Below, in pieces: positions 16,992 to 25,302 of a stretch of 64,000 nt of DNA. Origin of the DNA: Flavobacterium gelatinilyticum (GTDB lineage Bacteria > Bacteroidota > Bacteroidia > Flavobacteriales > Flavobacteriaceae). The stretch spans positions 3,038,001-3,102,000 of the forward strand of contig NZ_CP114287.1 of assembly GCF_027111295.1 (NCBI RefSeq). Reading direction: 5' to 3'. The stretch's first letter is position 1, and the number at the start of each line of letters is the position of its first letter. Position numbers and translations under genes: made by a program. The notes beneath the pieces are model-generated. The model did no database searches. It had not been told where the DNA came from and saw nothing but the letters and a program-made list of their open reading frames with translations.

Positions 16992-18098
16992 TTATTTTTT
17001 AAACTTGCGGTCTTTCCATTCATAAGAACCGCACAAACTGTACAAAGCCACAACAGAACTAAAAAAAGGATACAAGAGACTGCTTGGTAAAAGGTTTTGA
17101 ATTTTCGTTTTGGTCAAAAACTGATTGGTTTTATAAAGCAGTATAAAATCAATCAAAAACTTCGAAGAAACAAATACAACAAAAATAGGATACGGCAGTT
17201 TTCCGAAAATCAACAAGAAAAATCCAATCACAAAATTTAAATTCCCAAAGAAAACAATCAGCCCTAAAACCTTACCAAAGCTGCTTTTGTATGAACTTGT
17301 TTTTGCCGCCCAGCGCACTCTTTGATAAAATAGCGCTTTCCATGTTTCGGTTGGTTTTGTGCTTACAATTGTTTCATCTGCTTTTAGATAATGAACTTCA
17401 TTTGAAAATTTCTCAATTGCATTCTGCAATAAAAAAACATCATCGCCGCTGGCAATTTTATCATTCCCTTCAAAACCATTCAACTTTTCAAACAGTGATT
17501 TTGTGTAGGCAAAATTAGCTCCATTACACATAAAACCCTTATTCAGACCAAAACTTCCAATCGTTGCTCCCTGCAAACTTGTTAAATCCAGCTGCTGAAA
17601 ATGATCCAGAAAAGCATTCTCACATTTATAGGTTACAGCCCCTGCAAGCATAGAAACCTGATGATTTTCCTGAATATAACTATCATACGTTAAAAGCCAG
17701 TTTTCAGGCACAATACAATCAGCATCTGTAGTAATAACCCAATCGGTTTTTACGTGTTTCATGGCAGTTGTTATGGCGTCTTTTTTCGGAGAATTTGAAA
17801 CTCGAATATTGTCGATTTGTGAAACGTCAAATGTGAAACGTGAAATTTGAAACTTTTCTTCTGAACTATCATCAACTAAAATAACTTCAAATAAATCTCG
17901 TGGATAATTTAAAGCTGAAAAACTCTCTAAAAGTACGGGCAGATTTTCTTTTTCATTCCGAAACGGAACAATAATAGTAAAGCTCGTTTTAGGCTCTAAA
18001 TTCTTTTTTTTATATGTTTTTATTCTGGAAAAACCATAAATAAGCAGTCCAATGCAAATTGTATAAACACCTAATATGGAGAATAATCCAAAAATCAT
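16992..18098 (-). CDS. Family 2 glycosyltransferase, membrane-anchored
   Basis: GT-A fold transferase: an N-terminal membrane helix (ILGVYTICIGLLIYGF), then SFTIIVPFRNEKENLP, EVILVDDSSEE, the DxD-like TTDADCIVP and the acceptor-side QRVRWAAK (a QxxRW motif typical of processive or membrane GT2 enzymes). Hydrophobic helices lie at the C-terminus. The 368-residue length matches Bacteroidota GT2 enzymes of unknown acceptor. It overlaps the flippase-like gene by 4 bp (ATGA), so both act in one process, probably lipid or cell-surface glycan assembly. Confidence 0.85.
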   Translation of the reverse strand: MIFGLFSILGVYTICIGLLIYGFSRIKTYKKKNLEPKTSFTIIVPFRNEKENLPVLLESFSALNYPRDLFEVILVDDSSEEKFQISRFTFDVSQIDNIRVSNSPKKDAITTAMKHVKTDWVITTDADCIVPENWLLTYDSYIQENHQVSMLAGAVTYKCENAFLDHFQQLDLTSLQGATIGSFGLNKGFMCNGANFAYTKSLFEKLNGFEGNDKIASGDDVFLLQNAIEKFSNEVHYLKADETIVSTKPTETWKALFYQRVRWAAKTSSYKSSFGKVLGLIVFFGNLNFVIGFFLLIFGKLPYPIFVVFVSSKFLIDFILLYKTNQFLTKTKIQNLLPSSLLYPFFSSVVALYSLCGSYEWKDRKFKK

Positions 18099-19039
18099 TC
18101 TACGGTTTTGGTTTTAAAGTTCAGTACAAAATAACTTCCTAAAACTACTGGAAGCACTACATTTAAAAACCACATTAAAGTCGAAATAAAAACTACAATC
18201 CATTCATTCACGCCTAAAATTCCAAAGAAATAAATCGCGACACTTCCTTTTACTGCAAAATCCAAAAACTGAAAAGTAGGCAGTGATGAAGCCAAAAAGT
18301 AAACAGAAGTTATCGCAGCCATTAAGGTTAAGTAAGGCAGATCGACATCAAAACCCAAAAACAAAAAGTAATACTGATGTGAAAAAACCAAATAACGGCA
18401 GATTCCTAAAAAAATATTTTTCTGATGAACCGATTTTGGAATTTCATTAATTTTATGAATCAGTTTTTCAATCGAATATCCTTTGACTTTTATTTTTTTT
18501 ACTGAGAATAAAATAATCAGAAGCAATACAAATCCGCCGAAGAGAATCAAAACTGTTTTAGTAGTAATTACATTAAACTGTGCATTGAAATAAAGCAATC
18601 CAAAAATCCCGAAAAGAATCGTCAGGATCATCTGGATTCCGTTGCAGATTAAGTTTAAGAAAACGACTTTTTTAGCTTCCGATTTTGGATAATACAACGC
18701 TTTTCCTGCATACTCTCCTACTCCGTTTGGCGTGAAGATCCCGGCTGTTAAAGCAGCTAAAACCTGTTTTGTGGCTTCATAAACCGATATTTTATGAATT
18801 ACCTGAGCCAGATTCTGCCATTTTAAGATCTCGAAATAGCGATTCAAAACACTCAAAAGCAAGATAAAGCCAATTCCTAAAACCGATTGATTTTTTTTAA
18901 ACAGAGTCATAAACTTCTGCCAGTCCAGTTTATCGTTATTTGCCAGCTGATTGTAAATAAAATAAAATGCACCGCCAACAATCAAAAGTTTGACTACAAG
19001 AACGAGGAATTGCTTAGCTTTGTGAGGAATTGAAATCAT
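18095..19039 (-). CDS. Lysylphosphatidylglycerol synthase TM / flippase-like membrane protein
   Basis: 314 residues with about eight membrane helices. The family segment GIFTPNGVGEYAGKALYYPK (about residues 95-114) is typical of the LPG synthase TM domain (AglD/YbhN-like) that often accompanies glycosyltransferases; there is no catalytic MprF domain. The start at 19039 is chosen over the ATG six codons upstream because a TACTTTTG -7 element covers those codons, which would leave the transcript leaderless or nearly so. It is coupled to the GT2 gene by a 4-bp overlap. Confidence 0.82.
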   Translation of the reverse strand: MISIPHKAKQFLVLVVKLLIVGGAFYFIYNQLANNDKLDWQKFMTLFKKNQSVLGIGFILLLSVLNRYFEILKWQNLAQVIHKISVYEATKQVLAALTAGIFTPNGVGEYAGKALYYPKSEAKKVVFLNLICNGIQMILTILFGIFGLLYFNAQFNVITTKTVLILFGGFVLLLIILFSVKKIKVKGYSIEKLIHKINEIPKSVHQKNIFLGICRYLVFSHQYYFLFLGFDVDLPYLTLMAAITSVYFLASSLPTFQFLDFAVKGSVAIYFFGILGVNEWIVVFISTLMWFLNVVLPVVLGSYFVLNFKTKTVE

Positions 19040-19043
19040 GCCG

Positions 19044-19051
19044 CAAAAGTA
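19044..19051 (-). promoter_or_regulatory. Flavobacterial -7 element overlapping the flippase start
   Basis: TACTTTTG on the minus strand matches TAnnTTTG and lies 4 bp before the ATG at 19039, so initiation about 5-8 bases on would give little or no leader. Confidence 0.5.
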
Positions 19052-19057
19052 ATGCAA

Positions 19058-19095
19058 AATGTGGCAATTTGAGAATTAGAAAATGTGGCAATTTT
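19058..19095. repeat. AATGTGGCAATTTGA repeat, left copy
   Basis: The 23 bases from AATGTGGCAATTTGA onward recur at 21470-21492 with one mismatch, so copies flank the WG-repeat gene and ruvC. The word itself is doubled here. Confidence 0.65.
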
Positions 19096-19132
19096 CGAAA
19101 TCTGAAACTTTAAACTTGAAACAAAAAATCTA

Positions 19133-20902
19133 TTGGCAAAAGAACGCATTATATTATTTTTTCTATCAATGTTAATGATTGCATGCAGCAAAATTGACGT
19201 TACTTCACCTAAACTTTTTGTTCGAGTCATGGGACAAAATACATGGGGATATAATGATGAGAAAGGAAATATTCTTATTCCACTAGGAAAATATAAGTTC
19301 CTAAATCCAATAGATGAAAAAGGAATGATATTGGCTGACTTAAAAAACAAACACGGTTATATTGATATTCATGAAAATATACTTGTTCCGTTTGAATATG
19401 ATGATTTAACTGTTTTTTCAGAAGAATTGGCTTGTGCAAAAAAGAATAGCAAATTTGGCTTTATAAATAGAAAAGGAAAAATAGTAATTCCGTTTCAATA
19501 TGATGACGAAACCTATTTTCAGAAAACAGGATTAGCACTTGTCAAGAAAAACAAGCTTTATGGTTTTATAAACAAAAAAGGAAAAGAAATTATTCCAATT
19601 CTTTACCAAAATGCAGATGAAGGCACAGCAGACAGTTTAGTCACTTTGAATAAAGGAGGGAAATGGGCTTTCTTCGATTCATTTGGAAAACAGAAAACCG
19701 ATTTTATTTATGATGAAATTGCTTTAAGTGGTATTGAAATAAAAGGAAAAAGCGAAAGTTCGTACTGGAAAAATGGCTTGATACTAGTTAGAAAAAACAA
19801 TCAAATTGCTTATTTGGATAAAAACTTAAAAGAAGTCATTCCTTTTGGCAAATACAATACTGGTGAAAGATTTAATCAACACAGAATTGCTATAGTTTCT
19901 AAAAATGGAAAATATGGTATTATTGATGAATTTGGAAAAGAACGCGTTAAACCAGAATACGATACTATGGAACATCCTGAAGAATCTTATCATGAATCTG
20001 AAATTTTTGTTGCTGAAAAAAGCAATTATCTCGTTTTACTTAATGAACATGGAAATAAAATTTATGATAAGATAAAAGGCTTCTCTTTTGATTATTGCCG
20101 TTTAAATAACAAAATTGAAAAAATTTACCATGTTCAGGATTTAAATGGAAAATATGGTGCGATTGACACAAAAGGAAAATTGATAATTCCTGTTATATAT
20201 GATGAATTTCAAGACTTTGGAAGTAATTACAATGCCATTGTAAACTATAAGGAAAAATTTGGATTAATCGATTCAAATAACAAAACAACTTACCCAATTG
20301 AGAACGAATTAATTTACGCAGGTACCCGAGAATTAGATTATTATATCATAAAGAAGAATAGCAAAGTTGGAATAATAGACAAAAACCTAAAACCAATTTT
20401 TAATTTTGACTTTCAAGAAATAAATCCCTGTTTCTATGATACGAAAAATAGATTTATTGCCAAACAAAATGATAAATACGGCGTTATAGACAGAGCTGGA
20501 AGAGTAATTATTCCTTTCGAATATAGTCAAATGTCAAATTGGGTTGAATATGGTCCTGGCGAAAATTATCATTTTGTGACAAAAAACAAAAAACACGGTT
20601 TGATAACCAAAGAAGGAAAAACAGTTATTCCTGTTATTTATAATAGCCTGTTTTATAATGATGACAAAACAATTATTCTCTCAAAAGATGGGAAATATGG
20701 AGTAGTTACAATACAAAACAAACCCATAATTCCTTTTATGTATGAAAAAATATATATTGAATCTATTTTTGCTCCAAAAAAGAAAGAAATTGAATTTTAT
20801 GTGTTGCAAAATGGAAAATACAATGCAATAAATAATAAAAATGAAGTCATTAGGTCTAATATTTCAAAAAAAGAAATAGAAGAGAAAATTCTCCGATTAT
20901 AA
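19133..20902 (+). CDS. WG-repeat lipoprotein
   Basis: 589 residues: a lipoprotein signal (LFFLSMLMIACSK, lipobox Cys18) followed by about eleven WG-type repeats, each like KYGFINKKGKEIIPIxYD. The repeats build a beta-rich solenoid or propeller of unknown ligand; such proteins are common in Bacteroidota. The start is a TTG, the only candidate ahead of the signal sequence. Its first 24 bases match the first 24 of ruvC at 21 positions, although the proteins are unrelated, so this gene appears to have been placed on a copied ruvC start. It ends in the same frame 9 bp before ruvC. Confidence 0.85.
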   Translation: MAKERIILFFLSMLMIACSKIDVTSPKLFVRVMGQNTWGYNDEKGNILIPLGKYKFLNPIDEKGMILADLKNKHGYIDIHENILVPFEYDDLTVFSEELACAKKNSKFGFINRKGKIVIPFQYDDETYFQKTGLALVKKNKLYGFINKKGKEIIPILYQNADEGTADSLVTLNKGGKWAFFDSFGKQKTDFIYDEIALSGIEIKGKSESSYWKNGLILVRKNNQIAYLDKNLKEVIPFGKYNTGERFNQHRIAIVSKNGKYGIIDEFGKERVKPEYDTMEHPEESYHESEIFVAEKSNYLVLLNEHGNKIYDKIKGFSFDYCRLNNKIEKIYHVQDLNGKYGAIDTKGKLIIPVIYDEFQDFGSNYNAIVNYKEKFGLIDSNNKTTYPIENELIYAGTRELDYYIIKKNSKVGIIDKNLKPIFNFDFQEINPCFYDTKNRFIAKQNDKYGVIDRAGRVIIPFEYSQMSNWVEYGPGENYHFVTKNKKHGLITKEGKTVIPVIYNSLFYNDDKTIILSKDGKYGVVTIQNKPIIPFMYEKIYIESIFAPKKKEIEFYVLQNGKYNAINNKNEVIRSNISKKEIEEKILRL

Positions 20903-20911
20903 ATAAAACAA

Positions 20912-20935
20912 TTGACACAAGAACGCATCATATTA
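20912..20935 (+). repeat. Direct repeat shared by the starts of the WG gene and ruvC
   Basis: The stretch beginning TTGACACAAGAACGCAT here and TTGGCAAAAGAACGCAT at 19133-19156 agrees at 21 of 24 bases, in the same frame and from the same TTG start. The two copies exactly bracket the WG-repeat gene. Confidence 0.7.
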
Positions 20936-21466
20936 GGTATTGACCCAGGAACCACGATTATGGGGTTCGGATTGATTAAAGTAATCAATAAAAAAATGGA
21001 ATTTCTGCAATTGAATGAATTGCAGCTTTCTAAATACGACAATCATTATCAAAAACTAAGAATCATCTTCGAAAGAACGATCGAACTTATCGAAACGCAT
21101 TGTCCTGACGAAATTGCAATTGAAGCGCCTTTCTTTGGCAAAAACGTTCAATCAATGCTGAAATTAGGCCGTGCGCAGGGTGTTGCCATGGCAGCAGGAC
21201 TTTCCAGAGGAATTCCGATTACAGAATACGAACCTAAAAAGATCAAAATGGCCATAACCGGAAACGGAAATGCCAGCAAAGAACAAGTTGCCAAAATGCT
21301 GCAACAGCTTTTAGGTTTAAAAGAATTACCAAAAAATCTCGATTCAACAGACGGTTTGGCGGCTGCAGTTTGCCATCATTTTAATTCCGGAAAAGTTGTT
21401 GCCGGAAAAAGTTATTCGGGCTGGGATGCTTTTGTGAAACAAAACGAAGATCGAGTTAAAAAATGA
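20912..21466 (+). CDS. ruvC: Crossover junction endodeoxyribonuclease RuvC
   Basis: Resolves Holliday junctions with RuvAB. RNase-H-like fold with catalytic Asp11 (ILGIDPGTTIMGFG), Glu71 (EIAIEAPFFGKN), and Asp144/Asp147 (NLDSTDGLAAAVCHH). The 184-residue length is normal. The start is TTG: an in-frame stop (20900-20902, the stop of the WG gene) lies three codons upstream and no ATG intervenes before the conserved ILGIDPG. Downstream, an AT-rich palindromic repeat separates it from hemW. Confidence 0.95.
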   Translation: MTQERIILGIDPGTTIMGFGLIKVINKKMEFLQLNELQLSKYDNHYQKLRIIFERTIELIETHCPDEIAIEAPFFGKNVQSMLKLGRAQGVAMAAGLSRGIPITEYEPKKIKMAITGNGNASKEQVAKMLQQLLGLKELPKNLDSTDGLAAAVCHHFNSGKVVAGKSYSGWDAFVKQNEDRVKK

Positions 21467-21469
21467 GAT

Positions 21470-21567
21470 AATGTGGCAATTTGATAATTAGATAATTTTG
21501 AAGACAAGAATAAATTATCTCATTTTCTAATTCTCTAATTGACACATTCTCTAATTATCTAATTAAA
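21470..21567. repeat. AT-rich palindromic repeat between ruvC and hemW
   Basis: Begins with the AATGTGGCAATTTGATAATTAGA copy (21470-21492) and continues as an inverted partner rich in CTAATT and ACACATT, filling nearly the whole gap up to the hemW ATG. Same repeat family as 19058-19095. Confidence 0.6.
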
Positions 21568-22698
21568 ATGTCGGGGATCTACATTCACATACCATTTTGC
21601 AAGCAGGCTTGTCATTACTGCGACTTTCATTTTTCGACTTCTATGAAAAAGAAAGACGATATGGTTTTGGCTTTAGCTAAAGAAATTGGTATGCGCAAAA
21701 ATGAGTTTGAAAATGAAATTGTAGAAACTATTTATTTTGGCGGCGGAACGCCTTCTGTGCTGAGCAATGAAGAAATCAACTTTCTGATTTCGGAAGTTTA
21801 TAAGAATTATAAAGTTGTCGATAATCCTGAAATTACACTGGAAGCCAATCCGGACGATTTGTCGGCGGAACGAATTTTAGAATTATCAAAAAGTCCGATA
21901 AATCGTTTAAGTATTGGCATCCAGTCTTTTTATGAAGATGATCTAAAAATGATGAATCGCGCTCATAATTCGGCGGAAGCCAAAAAATGTCTGGAAGAAG
22001 CGACAAAATATTTCGATAATATTTCGCTGGATTTGATTTACGGAATTCCGGGAATGAGCGACGAAATGTGGAAACAGAATATTCAAACGGCTTTAGATTT
22101 TGGGATTCCGCATATTTCGAGTTATGCTTTAACGGTTGAACCAAAAACGGCTTTGAGCAAATTAATTCAAACCGGAAAAATTGCCCAACCTCAGGATGAA
22201 GCGGCTTCAAACCATTTTATGATTTTGGTCGAAACACTTCAAAACAACGGTTTTATTCATTACGAATTATCAAATTTTGGAAAAGAAAATTATTTCTCCA
22301 AAAACAATTCGGCGTATTGGCTTGGCAAAAAATATATCGGAATTGGTCCTTCGGCGCATAGTTATGACGGCGAAAAAAGAGGTTGGAATATTGCTAATAA
22401 TTCGCTTTATATAAAATCAATTCAAAATAACGAACTTCCTATTGAAACTGAAGTTCTGACAATTTCGGATCGTTATAATGAATATATTATGACGGGCTTA
22501 CGAACCATTTGGGGCGTTTCTTTAGATAGAATCGAAAATGAATTTGGACTAGAATATTTAGATTATCTAAAGAAACAATCTCAAAAGTTCTTAAATGATG
22601 ATTTGCTTTCGATTGAAAACGACATTCTAAAACCAACTCCAAAAGGAAAATTTTTAACGGATGGAATTGCTTCAGATTTATTTTATCTTGAAGAATAA
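21568..22698 (+). CDS. hemW: Radical SAM heme chaperone HemW
   Basis: Radical SAM protein with the cluster motif in IPFCKQACHYCDFHF (Cys11, Cys15, Cys18; the CxxxCxxC triad), followed by ETIYFGGGTPSVLS and the SAM-contact segment TLEANPDD. The 376-residue length and the C-terminal HemN-like domain fit HemW, which inserts heme into target proteins, rather than the longer oxygen-independent coproporphyrinogen oxidase HemN. An inverted-repeat-bounded small gene lies 2 bp after the stop. Confidence 0.92.
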   Translation: MSGIYIHIPFCKQACHYCDFHFSTSMKKKDDMVLALAKEIGMRKNEFENEIVETIYFGGGTPSVLSNEEINFLISEVYKNYKVVDNPEITLEANPDDLSAERILELSKSPINRLSIGIQSFYEDDLKMMNRAHNSAEAKKCLEEATKYFDNISLDLIYGIPGMSDEMWKQNIQTALDFGIPHISSYALTVEPKTALSKLIQTGKIAQPQDEAASNHFMILVETLQNNGFIHYELSNFGKENYFSKNNSAYWLGKKYIGIGPSAHSYDGEKRGWNIANNSLYIKSIQNNELPIETEVLTISDRYNEYIMTGLRTIWGVSLDRIENEFGLEYLDYLKKQSQKFLNDDLLSIENDILKPTPKGKFLTDGIASDLFYLEE

Positions 22699-22699
22699 C

Positions 22700-23244
22700 T
22701 TAACCGCAAGGTACGCTAGGAATTACGCAAAGGTCGCTGTGTTTTTTTTTGTAAGAATTAAATTATGTTTGTGTTTTAATATTTTACATTTGAGTTTTAA
22801 TATTTATTGAAACTACTTATGTCAGAAAATGATTTATCCCGAATTGTATTTAATTCAGCTTTAAAAGTTCATCAAACCTTAGGTCCTGGTCTTTTAGAAA
22901 GTGCTTATGAAGAATGTTTGTTTTATGAATTAAAAAAATTAGATCTTAAAGTAGAGAAACAAAAGCCATTGCCATTAATTTACGAAGAAGTAAAATTAGA
23001 TGTTGGATATCGTTTGGACATTTTAATAGAAAATAAACTAATTTTGGAAATAAAGGCAGTAGATTGTTTAAATGAAGTTCATTTTGCTCAGCTGCTTACT
23101 TATTTAAAACTAACAAATTGCAAATTAGGTTTATTAATAAATTTTAATGTCGCATTATTAAAACACGGCGTTAAAAGAATAGCAAACAACCTTTAATAAA
23201 ATCCTAGCGCCCTTTGCGTAAACCTTAGCGAACCTTGCGGTTAA
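22700..23244. repeat. 39-bp inverted repeats exactly flanking the GxxExxY gene
   Basis: Left arm 22700-22738 begins TTAACCGCAAGGTACGC; right arm 23206-23244 is its inverted partner with about 34 of 39 bases matching. The element starts 2 bp after the hemW stop and ends 8 bp before the next ATG, so it fills the intergenic space. Same words as the ORF-less element at 4261-4433 and the composite at 45578-45888. Confidence 0.8.
22819..23196 (+). CDS. GxxExxY family protein
   Basis: 125 residues with the family signature GPGLLESAYEECL (Gly-x-x-Glu-x-x-Tyr) and a later DVGYRLDILIENKLILEIKAVD core, which looks like the D-(x)-ExK active site of the PD-(D/E)xK nuclease fold. Function is not established; relatives occur in rRNA intervening sequences and scattered in Bacteroidota. 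The ATG at 22819 is preferred to an in-frame TTG at 22807. The gene is bounded by long inverted repeats, which suggests it moved as a unit or sits within a repeat. Nuclease activity is an inference from the fold pattern. Confidence 0.85.
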   Translation: MSENDLSRIVFNSALKVHQTLGPGLLESAYEECLFYELKKLDLKVEKQKPLPLIYEEVKLDVGYRLDILIENKLILEIKAVDCLNEVHFAQLLTYLKLTNCKLGLLINFNVALLKHGVKRIANNL

Positions 23245-23252
23245 ATAATTTT

Positions 23253-24017
23253 ATGAAAGCAAAAATCAACAACTTCGAAATAGATTTATCAAAACCAATC
23301 GACATCTCGATTCCTTTAACGAATACCGATGAAAACCCAATTGCCTGGTATATCGAAAAACCTTCTATTGAACCTGTAGTTTTTGGCGATTGGATTGGAA
23401 AAGTTTCGGAAGGAAAATCATCTACGAATTTCAATAATATTTTCTTCAATCCGCATGGGCATGGAACACATACGGAATGTCTGGGACATATTACCAATGA
23501 TTTTTACAGCATCAATCAATCATTGAAACAGTTTTTCTTTACTGCAAAATTGATTACGATTGAACCTGAAAAAATTGGTGATGATTTCGTTATTACAAAA
23601 GATCAAATTGCAAGCTTGGTTACTGAAAAAACAGAAGCTTTAATTATCAGGACACTTCCAAATCAGCTGGATAAAAAATCAAGAAAATATTCGAATACCA
23701 ATCCGCCATATTTGGCTGAAGACGCCGCGATTTTCATCCGCGAAAGCGAAATTCAACATTTATTGATTGATTTGCCTAGTGTGGATAAAGAACATGACGA
23801 AGGAAAATTATTGGCTCACAAAGCGTTTTGGAATGTAAAAGACACTGTGAATCTAAATCAAGACGCGAGATTAAATGCTACAATAACCGAAATGATTTAT
23901 GTGCCGGATGAAATCGAAGACGGAAATTATATTCTAAATCTTCAAATCGCTTCTTTCGAAAATGATGCGAGTCCAAGCAAACCGATTTTATACAAAATTG
24001 CAGATTTTAGATTGTAG
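23253..24017 (+). CDS. Cyclase family protein (kynurenine-formamidase-like metal hydrolase)
   Basis: 254 residues with the cyclase/KynB-type metal motif NPHGHGTHTECLGH (about residues 68-81) in place of the usual HxGTHxDxPxH. The segment DLSKPIDISIPL at the N-terminus is also typical. Family members are Zn- or Mn-dependent amide or cyclic-ester hydrolases; the Glu-Cys after GTHT departs from the usual Asp, so substrate and activity are uncertain. The ATG at 23253 is chosen over a TTG inside the preceding repeat arm. Cytoplasmic, no signal peptide. Confidence 0.8.
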   Translation: MKAKINNFEIDLSKPIDISIPLTNTDENPIAWYIEKPSIEPVVFGDWIGKVSEGKSSTNFNNIFFNPHGHGTHTECLGHITNDFYSINQSLKQFFFTAKLITIEPEKIGDDFVITKDQIASLVTEKTEALIIRTLPNQLDKKSRKYSNTNPPYLAEDAAIFIRESEIQHLLIDLPSVDKEHDEGKLLAHKAFWNVKDTVNLNQDARLNATITEMIYVPDEIEDGNYILNLQIASFENDASPSKPILYKIADFRL

Positions 24018-24068
24018 ATTTTAGATTCTGCTTCTACAAAATCTGAACTCTAAAAATCTAAAATTAAA

Positions 24069-24470
24069 ATGATAACAGTATCTACAGATAAAACAAAACT
24101 CGACGTTCTCTTTATTCAGAACTTTTTAAAAGACATTTATTGGGCTGCAGGGCGAACCATAGAAGAAGTTCAAAGAACAATCGATGCTTCTGTTTGTTTT
24201 GGAATTTACTTAGACGGAAAACAAATTGGTTTTGCGCGCGTGATAACCGATTATGTTGTTTTTACTTATCTGATGGATGTATTTATTACAGAAGAACATC
24301 GCGGAAAAGGTTATTCGTCAATTTTAATTGAAGCGATGATGAACGAACCGCAATTACAGGAAGTCAAAATCTGGCGGCTGGCAACAACTGATGCGCACTT
24401 TTTATACGAGAAATTCGGATTTACAAAACTAAATCATCCTGAAAAGATGATGGAAAAAATAATCAAATGA
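24069..24470 (+). CDS. GNAT family N-acetyltransferase
   Basis: 133 residues with the GNAT acetyl-CoA motif A in VFITEEHRGKGYSSILIEAMM (R/Q-x-x-G-x-G/A as HRGKGY) and a C-terminal motif B with DAHFLYEKFGFTKL. Substrate unknown. It overlaps the following DUF4260 gene by 4 bp, so they are cotranscribed. Confidence 0.88.
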   Translation: MITVSTDKTKLDVLFIQNFLKDIYWAAGRTIEEVQRTIDASVCFGIYLDGKQIGFARVITDYVVFTYLMDVFITEEHRGKGYSSILIEAMMNEPQLQEVKIWRLATTDAHFLYEKFGFTKLNHPEKMMEKIIK

Positions 24471-24817
24471 AAACAGTTTTAAAACTTGAAGAAACGGCTT
24501 TATTTATTCTTGGAATCTTTCTTTTCAACCGTTTAAACTTTGAATGGTGGTGGTTTCCGGCTTTAATTTTAGCTCCGGATTTGTCGATGATTGGATATGC
24601 TTTCGGAAACAAAGCCGGTGCATTTTTGTACAATATCTTTCATCACAAAGGAATTGCGCTTTTAATTTATGGTATCGGATATTATTTAAATATTGAAAGT
24701 ATTCAATTAGCCGGAATTATTTTATTTTCACATTCGGCAATGGATCGTATATTTGGTTACGGACTGAAATATGAAGAAGGCTTTAAATACACACATTTAG
24801 GTGAAATTGGTAAATAA
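24467..24817 (+). CDS. DUF4260 family membrane protein
   Basis: 116 residues with three or four membrane helices. The family segments EWWWFPALILAPDLSMIGYA, AFLYNIFHHKGIAL and HSAMDRIFGYGLKY are present. Function unknown. Overlaps the GNAT gene by 4 bp and precedes the MmcQ/YjbR gene by 6 bp, forming a three-gene unit. Confidence 0.82.
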   Translation: MKTVLKLEETALFILGIFLFNRLNFEWWWFPALILAPDLSMIGYAFGNKAGAFLYNIFHHKGIALLIYGIGYYLNIESIQLAGIILFSHSAMDRIFGYGLKYEEGFKYTHLGEIGK

Positions 24818-24823
24818 ACAATT

Positions 24824-25192
24824 ATGAATTTAGAAACGTTTTACGAATATTGTCTTTCGAAAAAAGGGGTAAGCGAACATTTTCCTTTTGACGAAGATAC
24901 TTTGGTTTTTAAAGTTGGCGGAAAAATGTTTGCTTTGTCTTCTCTTTCTCAATGGGAAAAGAACGAGCAGTCGGTGAATTTAAAATGCGATCCAGACCGC
25001 GCACAGGAACTCAGAGCTGAATATGACGAAATACAACCGGGTTTTCATATGAGCAAAGTGCATTGGAATACAGTGGCTTTAAACGGAAATTTGCCCGTAA
25101 AATTCGTCAAAGAATTGATCGATCATTCGTACGAATTGGTTTTCAAAAGTTTGACAAAGAAAATTCAAAATGAAATAACCAGCCAGACATAA
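24824..25192 (+). CDS. MmcQ/YjbR family protein
   Basis: 122 residues matching the MmcQ/YjbR fold: N-terminal ETFYEYCLSKKGVSEHFPFDED, then VFKVGGKMFAL and the C-terminal PGFHMSKVHWNTVAL. The family has a double-wing DNA-binding-like fold, but no regulatory target is known. It ends a small operon with the GNAT and DUF4260 genes. Confidence 0.85.
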   Translation: MNLETFYEYCLSKKGVSEHFPFDEDTLVFKVGGKMFALSSLSQWEKNEQSVNLKCDPDRAQELRAEYDEIQPGFHMSKVHWNTVALNGNLPVKFVKELIDHSYELVFKSLTKKIQNEITSQT

Positions 25193-25234
25193 ATTTTTTT
25201 ACCGAACAGGCGAAGCAATTAGAAAATTAGGCAT

Positions 25235-25242
25235 TACATTTG
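25235..25242 (+). promoter_or_regulatory. Flavobacterial -7 element for the PH-domain gene
   Basis: TACATTTG matches TAnnTTTG; a leader of about 55 bases with repeated ACTTAG/AACTTA words follows before the ATG at 25303. Confidence 0.5.
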
Positions 25243-25302
25243 CATCGTTAGAAAAAACCTTAGCAACTTAGTTACTGTGTGACTTAGCAACTTATAACAA
25301 CC

